From contig NC_035162.2 in NCBI RefSeq assembly GCF_001659605.2, positions 13,101,248-13,165,247 on the forward strand: a stretch of 64,000 nt of DNA. Direction: 5' to 3'. Each line of letters opens with the position of its first letter. Within the stretch, counting starts at the first letter, position 1. A model generated the notes under the pieces. It had not been told where the DNA came from. It did no database searches and was given only the letters and a program-made list of their open reading frames with translations. Shown in pieces: positions 11,728-24,404 of this stretch. The DNA comes from Manihot esculenta (lineage: Eukaryota > Streptophyta > Magnoliopsida > Malpighiales > Euphorbiaceae). The position numbers were made by a program, and so were the translations under genes.

Positions 11728-14700
11728 TTAAGAAAGTTCCTCCTTATTGAACTTGTTCCAAGCTTCCTGTTTTGATGTAAAACACAGTAGAAAATGAGAA
11801 AGAGCAACAGGCAACAAGATGTAGCCTTCAAAAAGTTGCACTTGAAATAAAGAGGGCAAGAAAGCAAGCACAATAGACTATGTAAAGCATTTTTGCCTCG
11901 TATACTTAAAAAATGAAAGCGGTACCTTGAGGATATCAAAAACCTTCTCCGCTGTATATTTTTGTTCAAGAGTGGCACCCTTCTGCTGAACCTTATCAGG
12001 ATGGACACATAATGTTGCCTTTCTATAAACTTTTTTCACCGAGGATGAAGTAATCAAATCTGTCAATGAAACTGGCTCCCATCCATAATCAGGGGAAAGC
12101 ACCTGGTCATAAATCATAATTGCTCAATTAAAGTACATCCATTGGTATATAAATACAGTATGAAACATTATGCGATTAAAGAAGGTTAAATTCTTCAACA
12201 TTCAAGATCAGCTGCAAAACTAAGACGACACAAAGTTTTAAAGCAACTGAAAATAATTCAACATATTTCAAAAGATTAAATTTAATGAAGAACTAGAAGA
12301 TCCCAGTACATAAAATTTATATAGAAATAATGTTTGTAGCAAGCATACTCTCTCTACAGACCTCAAGGCACGTGCACACACCAAATTTTTCAGTAAAGGG
12401 TACATTCCCACAAGATGGAGAATACCCCTCTTTAGATTCTTCTGGGGAAAAGTGAGCTTTAAATAGTGTTGAAGAAATCAAGAAATCTGTAAAATAGGAC
12501 TTGCGGAAAGAAAAGCAAAATTCTTCTCAGTATTTATGGAGTTGAAGATGTCATCACTCATATGTGCAACATTTAACATTTATTCAAGAGTACCAAGACA
12601 ATAAACAAAAGCACAAGTCAGGTGTTGAACCTTAAGACCCGTTCTTATGAGGATTATTTTGGTTCATGTTACACTTTCAGCCTTAATAATGAGCAACTTA
12701 CTTAATATTAAACCCAGACAAAACTATTGAATGCTAATACCATAACTACATTTGAATTTATTATTTTTATCAGGCATAGAGACTGAAACAGACAAATACA
12801 ACTTTCTTATCTAGCTAACACCTCTTTTCAATAGGAGACCATGCCAAACTAGGAGGTCTTCAAATTTACAATATTTAATGGTGTGATGAATCCCGAACTT
12901 TTCCAAACCAGCTCGAGAGAATAAAAAAGTTTCATAGGACATTTAGTCTAGCACTGTCATTAGACTCATCCTAGCATATAAGACAAATAATTCATCATAC
13001 TCATGTTAGCAAAGTTTCATATGCTCTAATTCAAGACATCCTTTCAATGTGGGAAATTGATACCATGTTTTCTTGCACGCTAACATTCTAAAAAGTCAGA
13101 AAAGGATATAAATTAAAAAGAAACTGTTGTATGACACACATGTTGCAACGATGATAACAATGCACGCATGTTGCCTTCTTTCCCTGCAGCCCAGCGCTTT
13201 ATCTCAGCATCCATTTTGTCAGCAATCCTCTGCAAATTAAGATTAAAATGTTACCACGTACAACTATCATACTATATGAATTCAAGAAGCATTTTGTAAA
13301 AGAAAAAAGGGGTCAGAAGATAGACAAATATGGACTGTTACAATCAAATCTACACCCTAGAACTAGCTAGGGGCCAGTTAGCCCGGTTCAGCATAAACCT
13401 AACCCCGATGACCCCAGGTCAATGGTTCAAGGGCTTAACACAGCCCTGAACCTTGTATAAGAGGGCTAGTTTTAGTCCCCCTTCAACCCTAAACCGGAAC
13501 TGGCAGTTTGGCCCAACAGTCTGGTTCCAGTTCATCTCCTTTCTCAACCCTGACTGCCAGTTTCAGCATAGCCCTGGACCGATGGCTAGGTCAAATGAAT
13601 AAATAAAAAACAATGTGCCCACTTAAATTACTAATATGCATAGACAAAATTTACTCATCTTTAACTGAGAAACATGGAAGTAATGACGAATGCAACATTT
13701 AGGTGTAGAGGGCTAGCTACGGATGCAAAGTCTCTTACATTTAAGACCAGACAGCTAGAAACAGACATAACATTTAAACTTAGGTATCTTTTAATGCGTT
13801 TCACCCACGACTGATTTTCTCTTTTTAGTTCATTTTTTATTACTTAAAAGGAAATTTAAAGAATATAATCCACTGAAATTTTTTATATCAGTTGGCCCAA
13901 TAAAAATTAACATTTTAAGTTTTTAGAATATGAGCTCATTAATTAGATTGGGTCAATAAACAACTATTGACATCTTAAACTTTTGTTAGAATTTTTTTTC
14001 CCAGGAGGCCAAACGTGAGAGTTTAATAAAAATATACTCACATTAACCTACACTGAATTAAAAATTGAAATTTTAAGGACCCCGGTCTGTCACTGCATAC
14101 ATGTGTGCACACGTAGAGGCTCATTTATATTTACATGTGTTAGAAACAATCAATTAATATTTCAAAGAATCACGCTACCGAAATCCTACTGCATGCATCA
14201 TGATAATTTTAGTGCAACACTTACACGCCTCTCTTCTTGCTCATGCTGAGTTTGAAGGTCACGCTGGTTCATATCAGCAACCGCTTTTGCCTGTATTTGC
14301 AAAAATCCAAATGTGAATCCCAGTGAGAATATGAACAACTCAGTTTCACAAACCCACATGAAACTGTGGTTATATGTATATTATAAACCCAAATACTAAA
14401 ATGCAATGTCCAAAGGGCAATCTTCCAGTATAGTACGCTACGTATACAAAATTTATAGCAGATGAAGCAAACAAAATTTATGATACATGACCACTTAATG
14501 ACAAGAATTAAGTGCTGAAAAAAATCTTTGAGGACAACAAATTTCTTATATATCTTTTTTAGTTCTGTCAGTCATTGAAAACTTTTGTTTCACCTTTAAG
14601 TCAAAAACCCCAGCAACCAGATACCTTTCAGATAATGCGAGAACCAAAAAGAGCATAGCATTATCCAAACCTAAGTCTGGTTACATCTAAGGGGAAAAGA

Positions 14701-17700
14701 TAAATAAAAGTGAGAAGGGGTAAAACACACACCACCCGATCTTGGGTCCTCTGGTGTCGGCTCAATCTGGCTCTTCGTCTTTCTTCGCTTTCCCCTTCAA
14801 CTTCCTCAAATTCTCCAAAAAATGATGCATCTTTGAAAACAATAGTCAAATGTTAAGAGTGAATGGAGATGCATCAAAAGGTAATCTGCACTGCTACAGA
14901 TGAACATCAGTTTAGAACCAACCTCCAAATAATGAAGAAAAATCATCAACTATACTTGTTGTAGAAGAAGCCTTTCTTATGCCAGATGAGGCACCACTAG
15001 ACTTCCTCTGGGCTACTGCAGCTCCTTTGTTGTTTATCTTTGCATCAAATACAGGATCCTAACAAAAGCAGCAGAATCAAATAAAATATGCTGCTGGTTT
15101 TGCATAAACCATTTACTTCTATATCAACTTTCTCACCACAGTTGCAGTCCTTGACCTTGGTACACTGTTGGATCGAAAACCCATGCTAAAAAAGGATTCT
15201 AGATCATTGGCACTCTTTTCATGATTCTTCCATGCAGCAACTTCAGCTTCTTTATATTTAGTTGCTTTTGCAGGTTGTCTCTCACTTACTTCCCTAGCAT
15301 GGTGAATTGATCTTCCAGCATTATTCTGCACCCTGCCCATAGCAAAATCTTCAAGTTCATCTATGGAAGCCACATTTGAACCTTTAACTGCATCATGAAG
15401 CATTGGACTGGTATTAAGGTTATGAAAAGAATAAGAAAAGGAACACTTGCATATTAAACCATTATTTGTACTTAAAAATGCAGAATAACCTTTATTACTC
15501 TTCAAAACTTGCCCCGGTCGTGGAGGGGGCCTTAGTGGTGAAGCATTTGTTGAACCAGGGGGCTTTGTGCTTCCCGAGTGATTGAACTTACTGAATTCTT
15601 CCAATGGGTCTATGGATGTTGATTTCATTGTGGTTGAAGTCGTTTCTAATACTACAAAAGGGTCATCTAATGCAGTGAAAGTTGATCTATTCATCCCAGT
15701 AGTTTCCCTATGCCAAAAAGTAATAACAATATTTAAAGGCATCAATTTTCATACTCAAGATTGTGCCATAACAATGTAGAAGATGGATCATACATAAATG
15801 TTTAGAAGAGAATTTTATATTGACTAGTTAACTCACTAATACTTTTAGGAAGCTTAAGGTAAAAGAAATCATTTGACTAGTTAAAAACATGTTCCAAAAC
15901 TTGCTCCAGATCAAGGTTTAGGGAATTATACCACCATCTATGAGTTTTTGAGTGAAGCAACAAACAACCCCTTAAGTTATTGCTGATACGAGATAGTGAT
16001 TGGATATGAAAATACAAAATGCATGCAGCACAATAAATGCAGTCTTTGAAGGCTACCCAATCAAATTCTGCATCGCTTACTAGTTTATTCACAACGAAAC
16101 AATTAATGCATCCTTACTATGTTGACGAATTCAAAACAAGCAAAACATGTGAAGGAAACAACCGGGGATTTCTCATTTGGTACATTTGGAGGTATATTTA
16201 GGTGCATAGTTATTAAAGGCTCGAGGCACAATAAAGCACAAAGGATCCTGCAACCTAGGCGGAAGCCGCAAGCACACGTCTCAATGAGGTGAAACTCAAA
16301 AAACAAAATTTAATAAAAAAGCAATTTTGGATAATCAAGAAGCAGGGACCTAAATAACATGTTGAATTTCTTTTCTAAAGGAATAATCAAGAAATAAATT
16401 ACTTAAATAACATGTTATTTCTTTTCTAATAAAGATAATAACAAAGAAACAATATCACAATAATAATGTAATAGATAACTCACATAGCATTGTCAATGGT
16501 ATTTAAAAAGGATAATTTTAGACAAACCAGAAATACAAGGGCTCAAAAGCAATTAAGGTGAGAAAGATAATAAACAATATTGAAAACGACGTAAGAAGAG
16601 AGATCAAAGTCGATTCACAAAATCCTAATGATACTAACTATGAGAACTTTTTAGGCATCAATACTGCATTGTGGTAGATGTAGATCAGCAAATTTGGAGT
16701 CGAGAGGCTTGTTATCAATGTAATTACTTGCCGAAGGTGGAAATAAAGGTGTGCCTTCATAGAGCCTTGTGCTTGGGACAAAGCATCTAGGTGCATTAGG
16801 TGTTAGGGTTGGAGCCTAGTGAACTGCTTGAAGCGCACTTTTTGAAAACTGTGTTTAGGAGGACACTGGGAGCTAAAGATTAAGTGAAAAATCCCCAAGA
16901 ACCAAAATAGCACATTCCATAGAAGATATATTCAGAGAGAATGAGTCACAAATAACGCCCGAAAGACAACTGATAGGCTATAAAATATGGGATTCAAAAA
17001 AGCTTCCAATATATATTTATGCTTTATAGTTAAGCATCATATCTCTCAGACTCTAAACGTATAAACTCACTCCAATGCAAACTGCAATGAGTGATTTCCA
17101 TCAAGCAATGGACCTAAATGTCCTATTAATAACGATAATATGACTCTAGCAAGGCATTGAGAAAACCACAACACATTCCCCATAATGTTATATGATGATG
17201 GCGTATTAGGCCAGCCACTCAATCAAGCAAACTTCCACATAAAGCTATCGATCCCGACATCATTATCCATCAAATAAAAGGAACTTGACAAATAGCAAGT
17301 TCATAAATAAGAAATTAAATTAAATTACAATAAAATGGCATACATTTGCTTCGATACAACCAACAGAATAATGCACGGCATCGCATTTCTCATGTGTAAT
17401 TCAACTTGATCAGTCTCTTCAAGCAATCAAAATCCTAGATAATCCGACAGCTAGTAAAAAAAAAGTGTATAAACAAACTCGAGCATTGGCAGTCAACAAG
17501 TAAAACAAATCGATCAAGTAACTAATCAGTGAAATAAAATTTTCGTAGGAAAGTCACATACCCCTTTTTTAATGAGAAGCTTGAATCAAACCCAGGTATC
17601 AAATCATCGAAATCTACAGATTCATTCCGACTAGGACTCTTCGTTTTTCCACCAACGGTCCCAAAGAAATCATCAATTGTTGCGGTCTGCTTTGGCTTAG

Positions 17701-18163
17701 AATCATAGGTCCCAAAAATATCATCCGTGCTAATGGAACCCGAGCTGTTTAACCCGCTCAATATATCGCCATCGAATGACGATTTAGCATTCAAGTTATT
17801 AGAATTTGAGAAAATAGAATCGTAATCGAAAGAAGACCCAGCGCCATTATTAGTTGTTTGCCTTGAGTTACTTTGGAAACCACCAAAAATGTCAAACCCA
17901 TCATCTAAACCACCAAAATTCTGGGGTTTTTTACTGCTAAAAAGAGTTTCATTATCATTGAAAAAAGACCCATTTAGGGAATTGGAATTATGGGCAGATG
18001 TCGAAGCATATGATGATGAATTTTGGTTTGAAGCTGAATTGGAAGCGAGATTTCGGGTTTGAGCACTGGAGGTGTTATTTGTTCGTCTCGATGCGGCCAT
18101 CGGAGACGATTTGCCTTGAGATTTTAACCCAAAACTCTCCGTCAAGACACCAAACTCGTCCAT
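11728..18163 (-). CDS. Auxilin-like J-domain protein (clathrin uncoating co-chaperone)
   Basis: Recruits Hsc70 to clathrin-coated vesicles through its C-terminal J-domain and stimulates coat disassembly. Eight exons on the minus strand join in frame: 18163-17562, 15707-15137, 15058-14923, 14830-14736, 14290-14225, 13229-13140, 12102-11926 and 11766-11728, giving 591 residues. Residues 1-390 are low-complexity Ser/Asn/Gly/Phe-rich with repeated DDxF/DIFG motifs ([22 protein letters not shown]), typical of clathrin or adaptor binding. Residues about 435-510 are a charged, probably coiled segment ([27 protein letters not shown]). The J-domain starts near 520, with HPD at 554-556, and the protein ends in [12 protein letters not shown], the classical auxilin C-terminus. 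From memory the closest Arabidopsis gene is At1g21660. The start MDEFGVL is the family-type start. The 1.85-kb first intron and several repeats in introns make the gene long. A segment of exon 2 may be spliced out (see 15388-15489). Confidence 0.9.
13325..13610. repeat. GC-rich repeat remnant inside an auxilin-gene intron
   Basis: This block is much richer in C and G than the surrounding intron and is full of short motifs containing CCGG, GGCCC and GAACCGG-like words (CCGGAACTGGCAGTTTGGCC, GTCTGGTTCCAGTTC). Such a compositional island within an AT-rich intron suggests an old transposon or satellite-derived insertion. I could not find clear terminal repeats or a target duplication. Confidence 0.35.
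15388..15489 (-). other. Possible exitron (102-nt optional intron) in the auxilin-like gene
   Basis: Within exon 2 the minus strand has a GT donor (GTTATT, first base 15489) and a CAG acceptor (last base 15388) exactly 102 nt apart. The segment is AT-rich, pyrimidine-rich before the acceptor and has no in-frame stop. Removing it would join AAA G to TT AAA and keep frame, deleting 34 residues whose composition ([13 protein letters not shown]) is unlike the flanking hydrophilic protein. It may be a normal intron, an exitron, or plain coding sequence. Confidence 0.35.
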
Positions 18164-18660
18164 ATTAAGAAACCAAACAAAAGAAGTAATATATTTGAGC
18201 TACGAATCGAAAACTTCAATTGAAATAAGTGTTTATAAAATAATTTTCAGAAAAACAAAAAAAAAAGAAGGGACGAGTGTGCTTGATCTATGTATAGAAC
18301 ATAAGAATGTAAAGGAAGCTAATGAAACTGGAAGAATTGAGGCAACGAAAAGGAGATCTAAAACAGAGAGTTAGTTACGTTTTTCCCCTCCTAACAAATT
18401 TGTTTGTTTGAAATGAAAATGAGAAGGAAAATAAATGGCGGGATTGGATGATAGAGAAAAATGAAGGGAGAAAATTTTCCGGGATCGTGTAAGAGAAAAT
18501 ATTGATTTCAACGGAGTCTCTCTCCGAGTCTCTCCCTGCGTTTGTGCGTCAAAGAGAGGGAAGCGGTGGTGGGTGAATGTGGAAGCAAAGCCTTTTTGAG
18601 TGGTGGCCCACATTGTATGCCCCTTCACTTCTAACATTTGCTGTCCCACATTAAGGTAGT
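18164..18660 (-). promoter_or_regulatory. 5' UTR and promoter of the auxilin-like gene
   Basis: About 500 bp upstream of the ATG is moderately GC-balanced and, on the minus strand, contains GGGCCACC and TGTGGGCC-like motifs near 18600-18612, resembling the GGCCCA site II elements of plant housekeeping promoters. The long leader carries no convincing TATA box. The minus-strand ORF at 18371-18649 is a shadow in this region. Confidence 0.35.
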
Positions 18661-19468
18661 AGTATTATGTGATAATAAGGTTGGGTAATTTATAACTGTA
18701 GTCCCTCAACTTTAGAAGTTATTACATTTTAGACCATCATTTTCAATTTGTTGCCGATTACCTCGCAGCCCCTTGTCCTTACTACTGTCATAAAAAAAAA
18801 TAATATTTACTTTTAAAAAATTACAATTTTTTGGTTTTATAATTTTTATTCACTTTATTTTTTTATATATATTTAAAAAATTATTTTTTATTAATTTTTT
18901 AAGTATATTCTTAATATTAATAGGTATTTAAAGAAATTTTTTAAAAATAAAATAGTATTATCACTATGATTCATTTTTTTAATAAAATAATATAAATAAA
19001 ATGTATTAAAAAAATATTTCATAAAATCTATTATTTTAACTATATAAAATTAAAATTCTTTATAAAAATACTTAAATTTATGTGCTTCTTTTGATTGTTA
19101 TACTATTTATTTATAGTTAATGATAAATATAATTAATTTTTATATAATAAAGATGAAATTAATTATTTTAGATTTCTGAAGTTATACTTAATAATAAATA
19201 AATTTTAAATTAAAAAATTCTTAATTGATCCAATTAAAAGAAGAAAAATAGGAGAAAATGGATCAACGGGTCTATGGGTCGTATTGTTATTTTTTCTTTT
19301 TATCATAAGTCGTATTGTTAAACACCTACGCATTGTTGGTCATGTATTGTGGCTTTTGGCAATGGTCATCACTCATCACAGATCATAAGGGTGGACTGTT
19401 CATGAGTCATGTCGTATTATAACTTTGATACTTGCGTTTAATACAGTAATGCACATCTACTTAAAAAT
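18661..19468. other. AT-rich intergenic DNA with a repeat-like start
   Basis: 18685-18790 has a block of the form TGTAGTCCCTCAACTTTAG, a phrase common at ends of plant non-autonomous elements, followed by AT-rich DNA to the copia insertion. No gene is visible. Confidence 0.4.
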
Positions 19469-19473
19469 ATGCT

Positions 19474-19664
19474 TGTTACGGATAATATTAAGTTATTCTA
19501 CTAATATTATCTCTTCTCAATTAACTGTATTTAGTTATATTCTAATACTAATATTGTACTCTCATAGTTATTCTCTGTAACTACTATATACGTAGAACTG
19601 TATAAATAGAGTTGATTATTGAATACAAAATACATTGAAAACCTAATTCTCTCTAAGTTTTACA
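19474..19664 (+). repeat. 5' LTR of the copia element
   Basis: 191 bp, TG...CA ends. A TATA-like TATAAATAGAG lies near 19601-19611, a plausible promoter for the element. It matches the 3' LTR except at five positions. Confidence 0.95.
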
Positions 19665-19665
19665 T

Positions 19666-19677
19666 GGTATCAGAGCC
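19666..19677 (+). other. Primer binding site of the copia element
   Basis: TGGTATCAGAGCC immediately follows the 5' LTR. This matches the 3' end of plant initiator methionine tRNA, the usual primer for copia reverse transcription. Confidence 0.85.
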
Positions 19678-19683
19678 ACCATA

Positions 19684-21102
19684 ATGGCCCTTGTTCCACT
19701 ATCCTCATCTTCCTCCACCTCTTCTTCCTCTCCATCAATTACCTCTGCATCTTCGTTTTCTATCAAATTAAAAGACAATAATTACCTAGCTTGGAAAACC
19801 CAATTCGGTCCAATCCTTAATTTTCAAGATCTCAATGGTTTTATTGATGGTTCTCAACCAGCTCCTCCTAAAACTATACCCACATCTGCTACAGATGCCA
19901 CACCTATACCAAATCCAGTATATAAGGATTGGTTCAACAAAGATCAGATGCTTCACTCATGGTTGCTAGCCTCTCTTACAAAAGCAGTTTATTCTCTTGT
20001 ATATGGTCTTAATTCTTCATATGAAGTTTGGCAAGTTCTAACCAATGCATTCGGTGCTGTCTCTCAAGATCGGCAGCTGCAATTACATATTGAACTTCAA
20101 GAACTCAAGAAAAATGATCTCTCAGTCTCTGCTTATCTAAAAAAAGCAAAATCCCTAGCTGATGAGTTAGGTGCGGCTGGACGACCTCTTTCTCCAGCTG
20201 AGTTCAATGCGATAATCTATCGTAATCTTGGTTTTGAGTTTCATTCGATTATCACCAATCTTAATCTTCATCCTACACCAGTTTCGTTCTTTGAGTTGCA
20301 TAGTCACTTGGTAGTGCATGAAATGCTTCTTAATAATCTTCATCAACCTATGGCTCATCTTAGTCTTCGAGGGAGTTCCTCTACTACTCCTCTTCTGCCT
20401 ACACCAAAATCAACTGCTACTGCTAATGGTAGTTTTTCTTCAGATTCTTCAAAGGCTCGTGTGGTTTGTCAAATCTGTAACAAACTCAATCACTTTGCTT
20501 TGAATTGCCGTCGGAGGTTTTATCGTGGTACTATTAGAAACAATACTGATGGTAATCAATCTGGTTATAATAATGGCAATTATTCAGGATATCATCCTTC
20601 TCGACCTTATAGACCTCCTGTTGCAAATATGGTGCATACCATGGCTTACCCGACTGCTCCTTCCATGGCAGATTCTGCTTCTGTGTCCTGGTTTCCAGAT
20701 ACTGCTGCAAATTATCATGTTACCTCGAATCCGCAACAATTAAATACTATTAATGAGTATTCATGTAATGATCAATTACTGGTTGGTAATGGACAAGGGC
20801 TGCACATTTCGCATACTGGTAATGGTCTTGTTTCTAATTCGAATTGCAAGCTTAAGCCGAATAGTGTTTTATGTGTTCCTGCAATTACAAAAAATTTGCT
20901 CTCTGTCCAAAAATTTACCACTGACAATTCTGTTTTCTTTGAATTTTGGCCTCATTATTTTGCAATAAAGGACCAGTGCACCAAGAAAACACTGATGCAA
21001 GGCCCCAGTGAAGATGGCATGTACAAGTTAACTCAACTCAAGCCACATCCTATGGCGAATCAAGTTTCAGCAGCTTCTTTCATGGATGATTGGCATCGGT
21101 AG
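19684..21102 (+). pseudogene. Copia gag and protease portion of the polyprotein
   Basis: Starts at ATG 19684, 19 bases after the 5' LTR. Residues 1-90 are the Ser-rich N-terminus and the YLAWKTQ segment of copia gag; the middle is a UBN2-type gag region (ELQELKKNDLSVSAYL). A CCHC zinc knuckle (CQICNKLNHFALNC) and a protease-like WFPDTAA motif with the active-site Asp follow. The frame ends at TAG 21100-21102, inside what is normally the WHRxLGHP integrase junction, so the polyprotein is cut before integrase. The final 470 residues are otherwise well preserved. Confidence 0.9.
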
Positions 21103-22002
21103 TTGGGGCATCCAAACTTTCACAAGTTATCTGATTTAGTTAGGCAAAATAAGATAATTGTTTCTGATACAGAAATGAGTCCCTGTTCTAGTTGTCGCTT
21201 AGGCAAATTATCTCGAATGTCTTTAGTTTCTAAGGAACATCAAAGTCAAAAACCATTTGATATTGTTTTTTCAGATGTATGGGGTCCTGCCCCTGTGCAA
21301 TCTAGTTTGGGTCATCGTTATTTTGTTCTATTTATTGATGATTTCACTCGTTTTACATGGGTTTACTTCTTGAAAAATAAAAGTGAGGTGTACGATGTTT
21401 TTATTCAGTTTGAAAAGCTCATCAAACGTCAATTTGGCAAACCTATATTAGCCTTTCATTCAGATTGGGGAGGTGAATATCAACGTTTGAATCATTATTT
21501 TAAAGCTACCGGTATTGTTCATAGGATTGCTTGCCCATATACTCATGAGCAAAATGGTACATCAGAGAGAAAAATTCGTCATCTTGTAGATACTAGTCTT
21601 ACCCTCTTAGCTCATACTTCTTTACCATTAAAGTACTGGAATTATGCTATAGAACAGAGTGCCATGTTGATTAATACTTTACCATCTGATGTCTTGCAGA
21701 AAGTTTTACCCTTTTTTAAGCTATTCTCCAAAGACCTAAACTATTTATCATTTCAGCCATTTGGATATAGTATTTTTCCTTTGTTGCGCCCTTACAATAA
21801 ACACAAATTTAGTTACCGGTCCACTGAATGTGTGTATCTTGGGCAAAGTCCTTTTCATTCTGCCTATAGATGTTTAGATTTTAAGACAAGGCGAGTGTAT
21901 TTGGCAAAGCATGTTCGATTTGTGCCTCGAGAATTTCCCTATGCCAAGTTCACAGTACCAGCTGATATGCAAGAACCACAAGCTGATCCAACATGGCTAT
22001 AG
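21103..22002 (+). pseudogene. Copia integrase portion
   Basis: Continues in the same frame after the TAG. It begins LGHPNFHKL, has the zinc-binding His/Cys pattern (CSSCRLGK), the first catalytic Asp in FSDVWGPAP and the HSDWGGEY motif with the second Asp, with the Glu further on in EQNGTSERK. It ends at a TAG (22000-22002) in the linker towards reverse transcriptase. No start codon of its own is expected. Confidence 0.9.
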
Positions 22003-23822
22003 GTTACTTGTACAACGCCATCTTCATCGTTGCCTTCATCAGGTACATCTCCTTTTTCTACTCCATCTTCACCACGCACTCCAATTTAGTCTTTATCACC
22101 ATTAATCTCTCAACATTCTGCAGAACCATTGTTACAATCTGTCTCATCTACAGGTTTACCAATTATTTCTGATCTTGCTTCACCTATTCCTCCCATTCGA
22201 ACACATTCAATGGTTTTGAGGACTAATCCAAAACCAAATCCAAAATATGCATCTGTTACTCAATTTGTGCCATTTCAGGAACCAAAAACTTTCTTGCAAG
22301 CTCATAAACAACAGGAGTGGCGTGATGCTATGCAAGAAGAAATTTCAGCTTTACTGAAGAATCAAACTTGGATATTGGTACCACGACCAGCAAAGGCAAA
22401 TATTATTCAGAATAAATGGGTCTATCGGATTAAACAACACTCTAATGGGCATATTGAGCGCTACAAAGCTTGTTTAGTCGCGAAAGGCTTTACATAGCAG
22501 CAGGGTCTTGATTACACAGAGACCTTTTCCCCAGTTGTCAAGTTCACCACTGTTCGCATTCTTTTGTGTTTGGCTGTAACGAAAGGATGGGAAATGCGTC
22601 AGTTAGATATTTCAAATGCTTTTCTTTATGGTTTTTTAGATGAAGATTTGTATATGGAACAACCAAAAGGCTTTGTTGATAACACAAAATCTGATTATGT
22701 TTGCAAGCTTCAGAAATCTCTTTATGGATTGAAGCAGGCGCCACGGGTTTGGTTTGAAAGGCTCAAGAAATTTCTATGCTCTCTTCAATTCCATCATACA
22801 CAGGCAGATCACTCTTTATTTATCTATACTAATGGTATTGATAAAATATTTGTGCTTGTCTATGTTGATGACATTCTTGTCACAGGAACAAAGTCATCAC
22901 TCATTGATTGGTTTATTCGAAAATTGGCTGTTACATTTCCTATTTGAGATCTTGGTGAGATTAATTATTTTCTTGGAGTAGAGGCTACAAGAACATCAGA
23001 TGGCTTATTACTTTCTCAAAGTAAGTATCTCTCTGAAATCTTACAAGCAACAAACATGGAAGACTCCAAATCATGTGCCACACCTATGGCAGCAACACCA
23101 AATCTCAGTAAAGAAATGGGCACTTTATTGGATTCTATGAAAGAATATCGCCAGGTAGTAGGGGCCTTGCAGTATTTGACTATTACTAGACCGGATATTG
23201 CCTTTGCTGTCAACAAATTAGCTCAATTTTTACATTGTGCCACAAATATTCATTGGCAAGCATGCAAGAGATTGTTGCGTTATCTTAAGGGTTCCGCCAC
23301 TCAAGGTCTTCTGCTTCGTCCATCATCAACTTTCTCACTTCAATGTTATTCGGACAGTGATTGGGCTGGTGCCCTGATGATAGACATTCCACAGGTGGTT
23401 ACCTAGTTTATTTTGGTGAAAATTTAATCTCCTGGTCCAGTAAGAAGCAACCAACAGTAGCACGATCAAGTACATAGAGTGAATATAAGGCTATCGCGAA
23501 TGCTACTGCTGAATTAATGTGGGTTACTTCTCTTTTGCGAGAAATTGGATATGCTCCTACCCATTCTGCGACAATATGGTGTGATAATGTCAGTGCCATT
23601 TATCTTACTTCAAATCCTGTTTTCCATGCTCGCACAAAGCATGTTGAAATAGATTATCACTTTATTCGAGATCAAATAAGGCTAGGCATTGTTTCTATTC
23701 GTTTTCTCAAAAGTGCGGATCAAATCGCAGATATCTTGACCAAGCCATTGGGACAACAATTATTTGCATCTCATTTATGCAAGCTTAGACTACAGTCACC
23801 TGCAGTTCAGCTTGAAGGGGGC
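22003..23822 (+). pseudogene. Copia reverse transcriptase and RNase H portion
   Basis: Reverse transcriptase motifs are present in order: EWRDAMQEEISAL, NKWVYRIKQ, RQLDISNAFLYG, LYGLKQAPRVWF and the catalytic YVDDILVTG. RNase H follows with DSDWAG and, in a second frame, the [18 protein letters not shown] and DILTKPLG motifs. Stops lie at 22087, 22495 and 22945, the frame shifts near 23373 and a last stop is at 23475, so no active enzyme can be made from this copy. Confidence 0.9.
23814..23822 (+). other. Polypurine tract of the copia element
   Basis: A purine run GAAGGGGG followed by one C directly abuts the 3' LTR, the expected plus-strand primer site. Confidence 0.75.
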
Positions 23823-24013
23823 TGTTACGGATAATATTAAGTTATTCTACTAATATTATCTCTTCTCAATTAGCTGTATTTAGTTATATTCTAATACTAA
23901 TCTTGTACTCTCATAGTTATCCTCTATAACTACTATATACGTAGAACTGTATAAGTAGAGTTGATTATTGAATACAAAATACATTGAAAACCTAATTCTC
24001 TCTAAGTTTTACA
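23823..24013 (+). repeat. 3' LTR of the copia element
   Basis: 191 bp, same ends as the 5' LTR, with five substitutions relative to it. Followed directly by the ATGCT target duplication. Confidence 0.95.
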
Positions 24014-24404
24014 ATGCTGAAGAAGAAGAATCTCCAGCTACAACCCAATCTATCAGGTAGCCAACAATTTCCATAAGAAAAGGAAAACAATGCTGAAGAA
24101 GAAGAAGATAACATCGGGTCTAGGTATTTTTTTTGAGTTGCAGCTCGATTTAAGAGTTTTTTTTTAAATTTTATTTTAGAAGAAAAAAAATTATTTCATA
24201 TTTAGAAATAAATATTGATTTTGTGACTAAGTTAATAGTGTTAAAAGAAATGTTAATGTAATTTGTTAAAATTATTTTTTTATTGACGTTATTCAATATA
24301 AAATTCACAAATCAAAGCATTTACAGTATTTATAGATTTAATTTCATGATAAATGCATCTGAATAAATTTTAGAATATAATTTTATTCCTTTAATTTTCA
24401 ATTT

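Larger units (their letters stand above)
19469..24018 (+). mobile_element. Ty1/copia LTR retrotransposon, complete but coding-dead
   Basis: A full-length element with 191-bp LTRs (19474-19664 and 23823-24013), each beginning TG and ending CA, flanked by a 5-bp target duplication ATGCT (19469-19473 and 24014-24018). A primer binding site follows the 5' LTR and a polypurine tract precedes the 3' LTR. The internal region has gag, protease, integrase, reverse transcriptase and RNase H in copia order. The LTRs differ at 5 of 191 positions (4 transitions), so insertion is fairly recent. One reading frame is followed through most of the element but broken by in-frame stops at 21100, 22000, 22087, 22495 and 22945. 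A frame change near 23373 and another stop at 23475 follow. Lineage looks Ale/Retrofit-like (YVDDILVTG), inferred only. Confidence 0.96.

Noticed and set aside
18371..18649. Minus-strand ORF of 92 codons upstream of the auxilin gene
   Set aside because: Lies in the leader and promoter; no motif, and the auxilin ATG at 18163 matches the family start.
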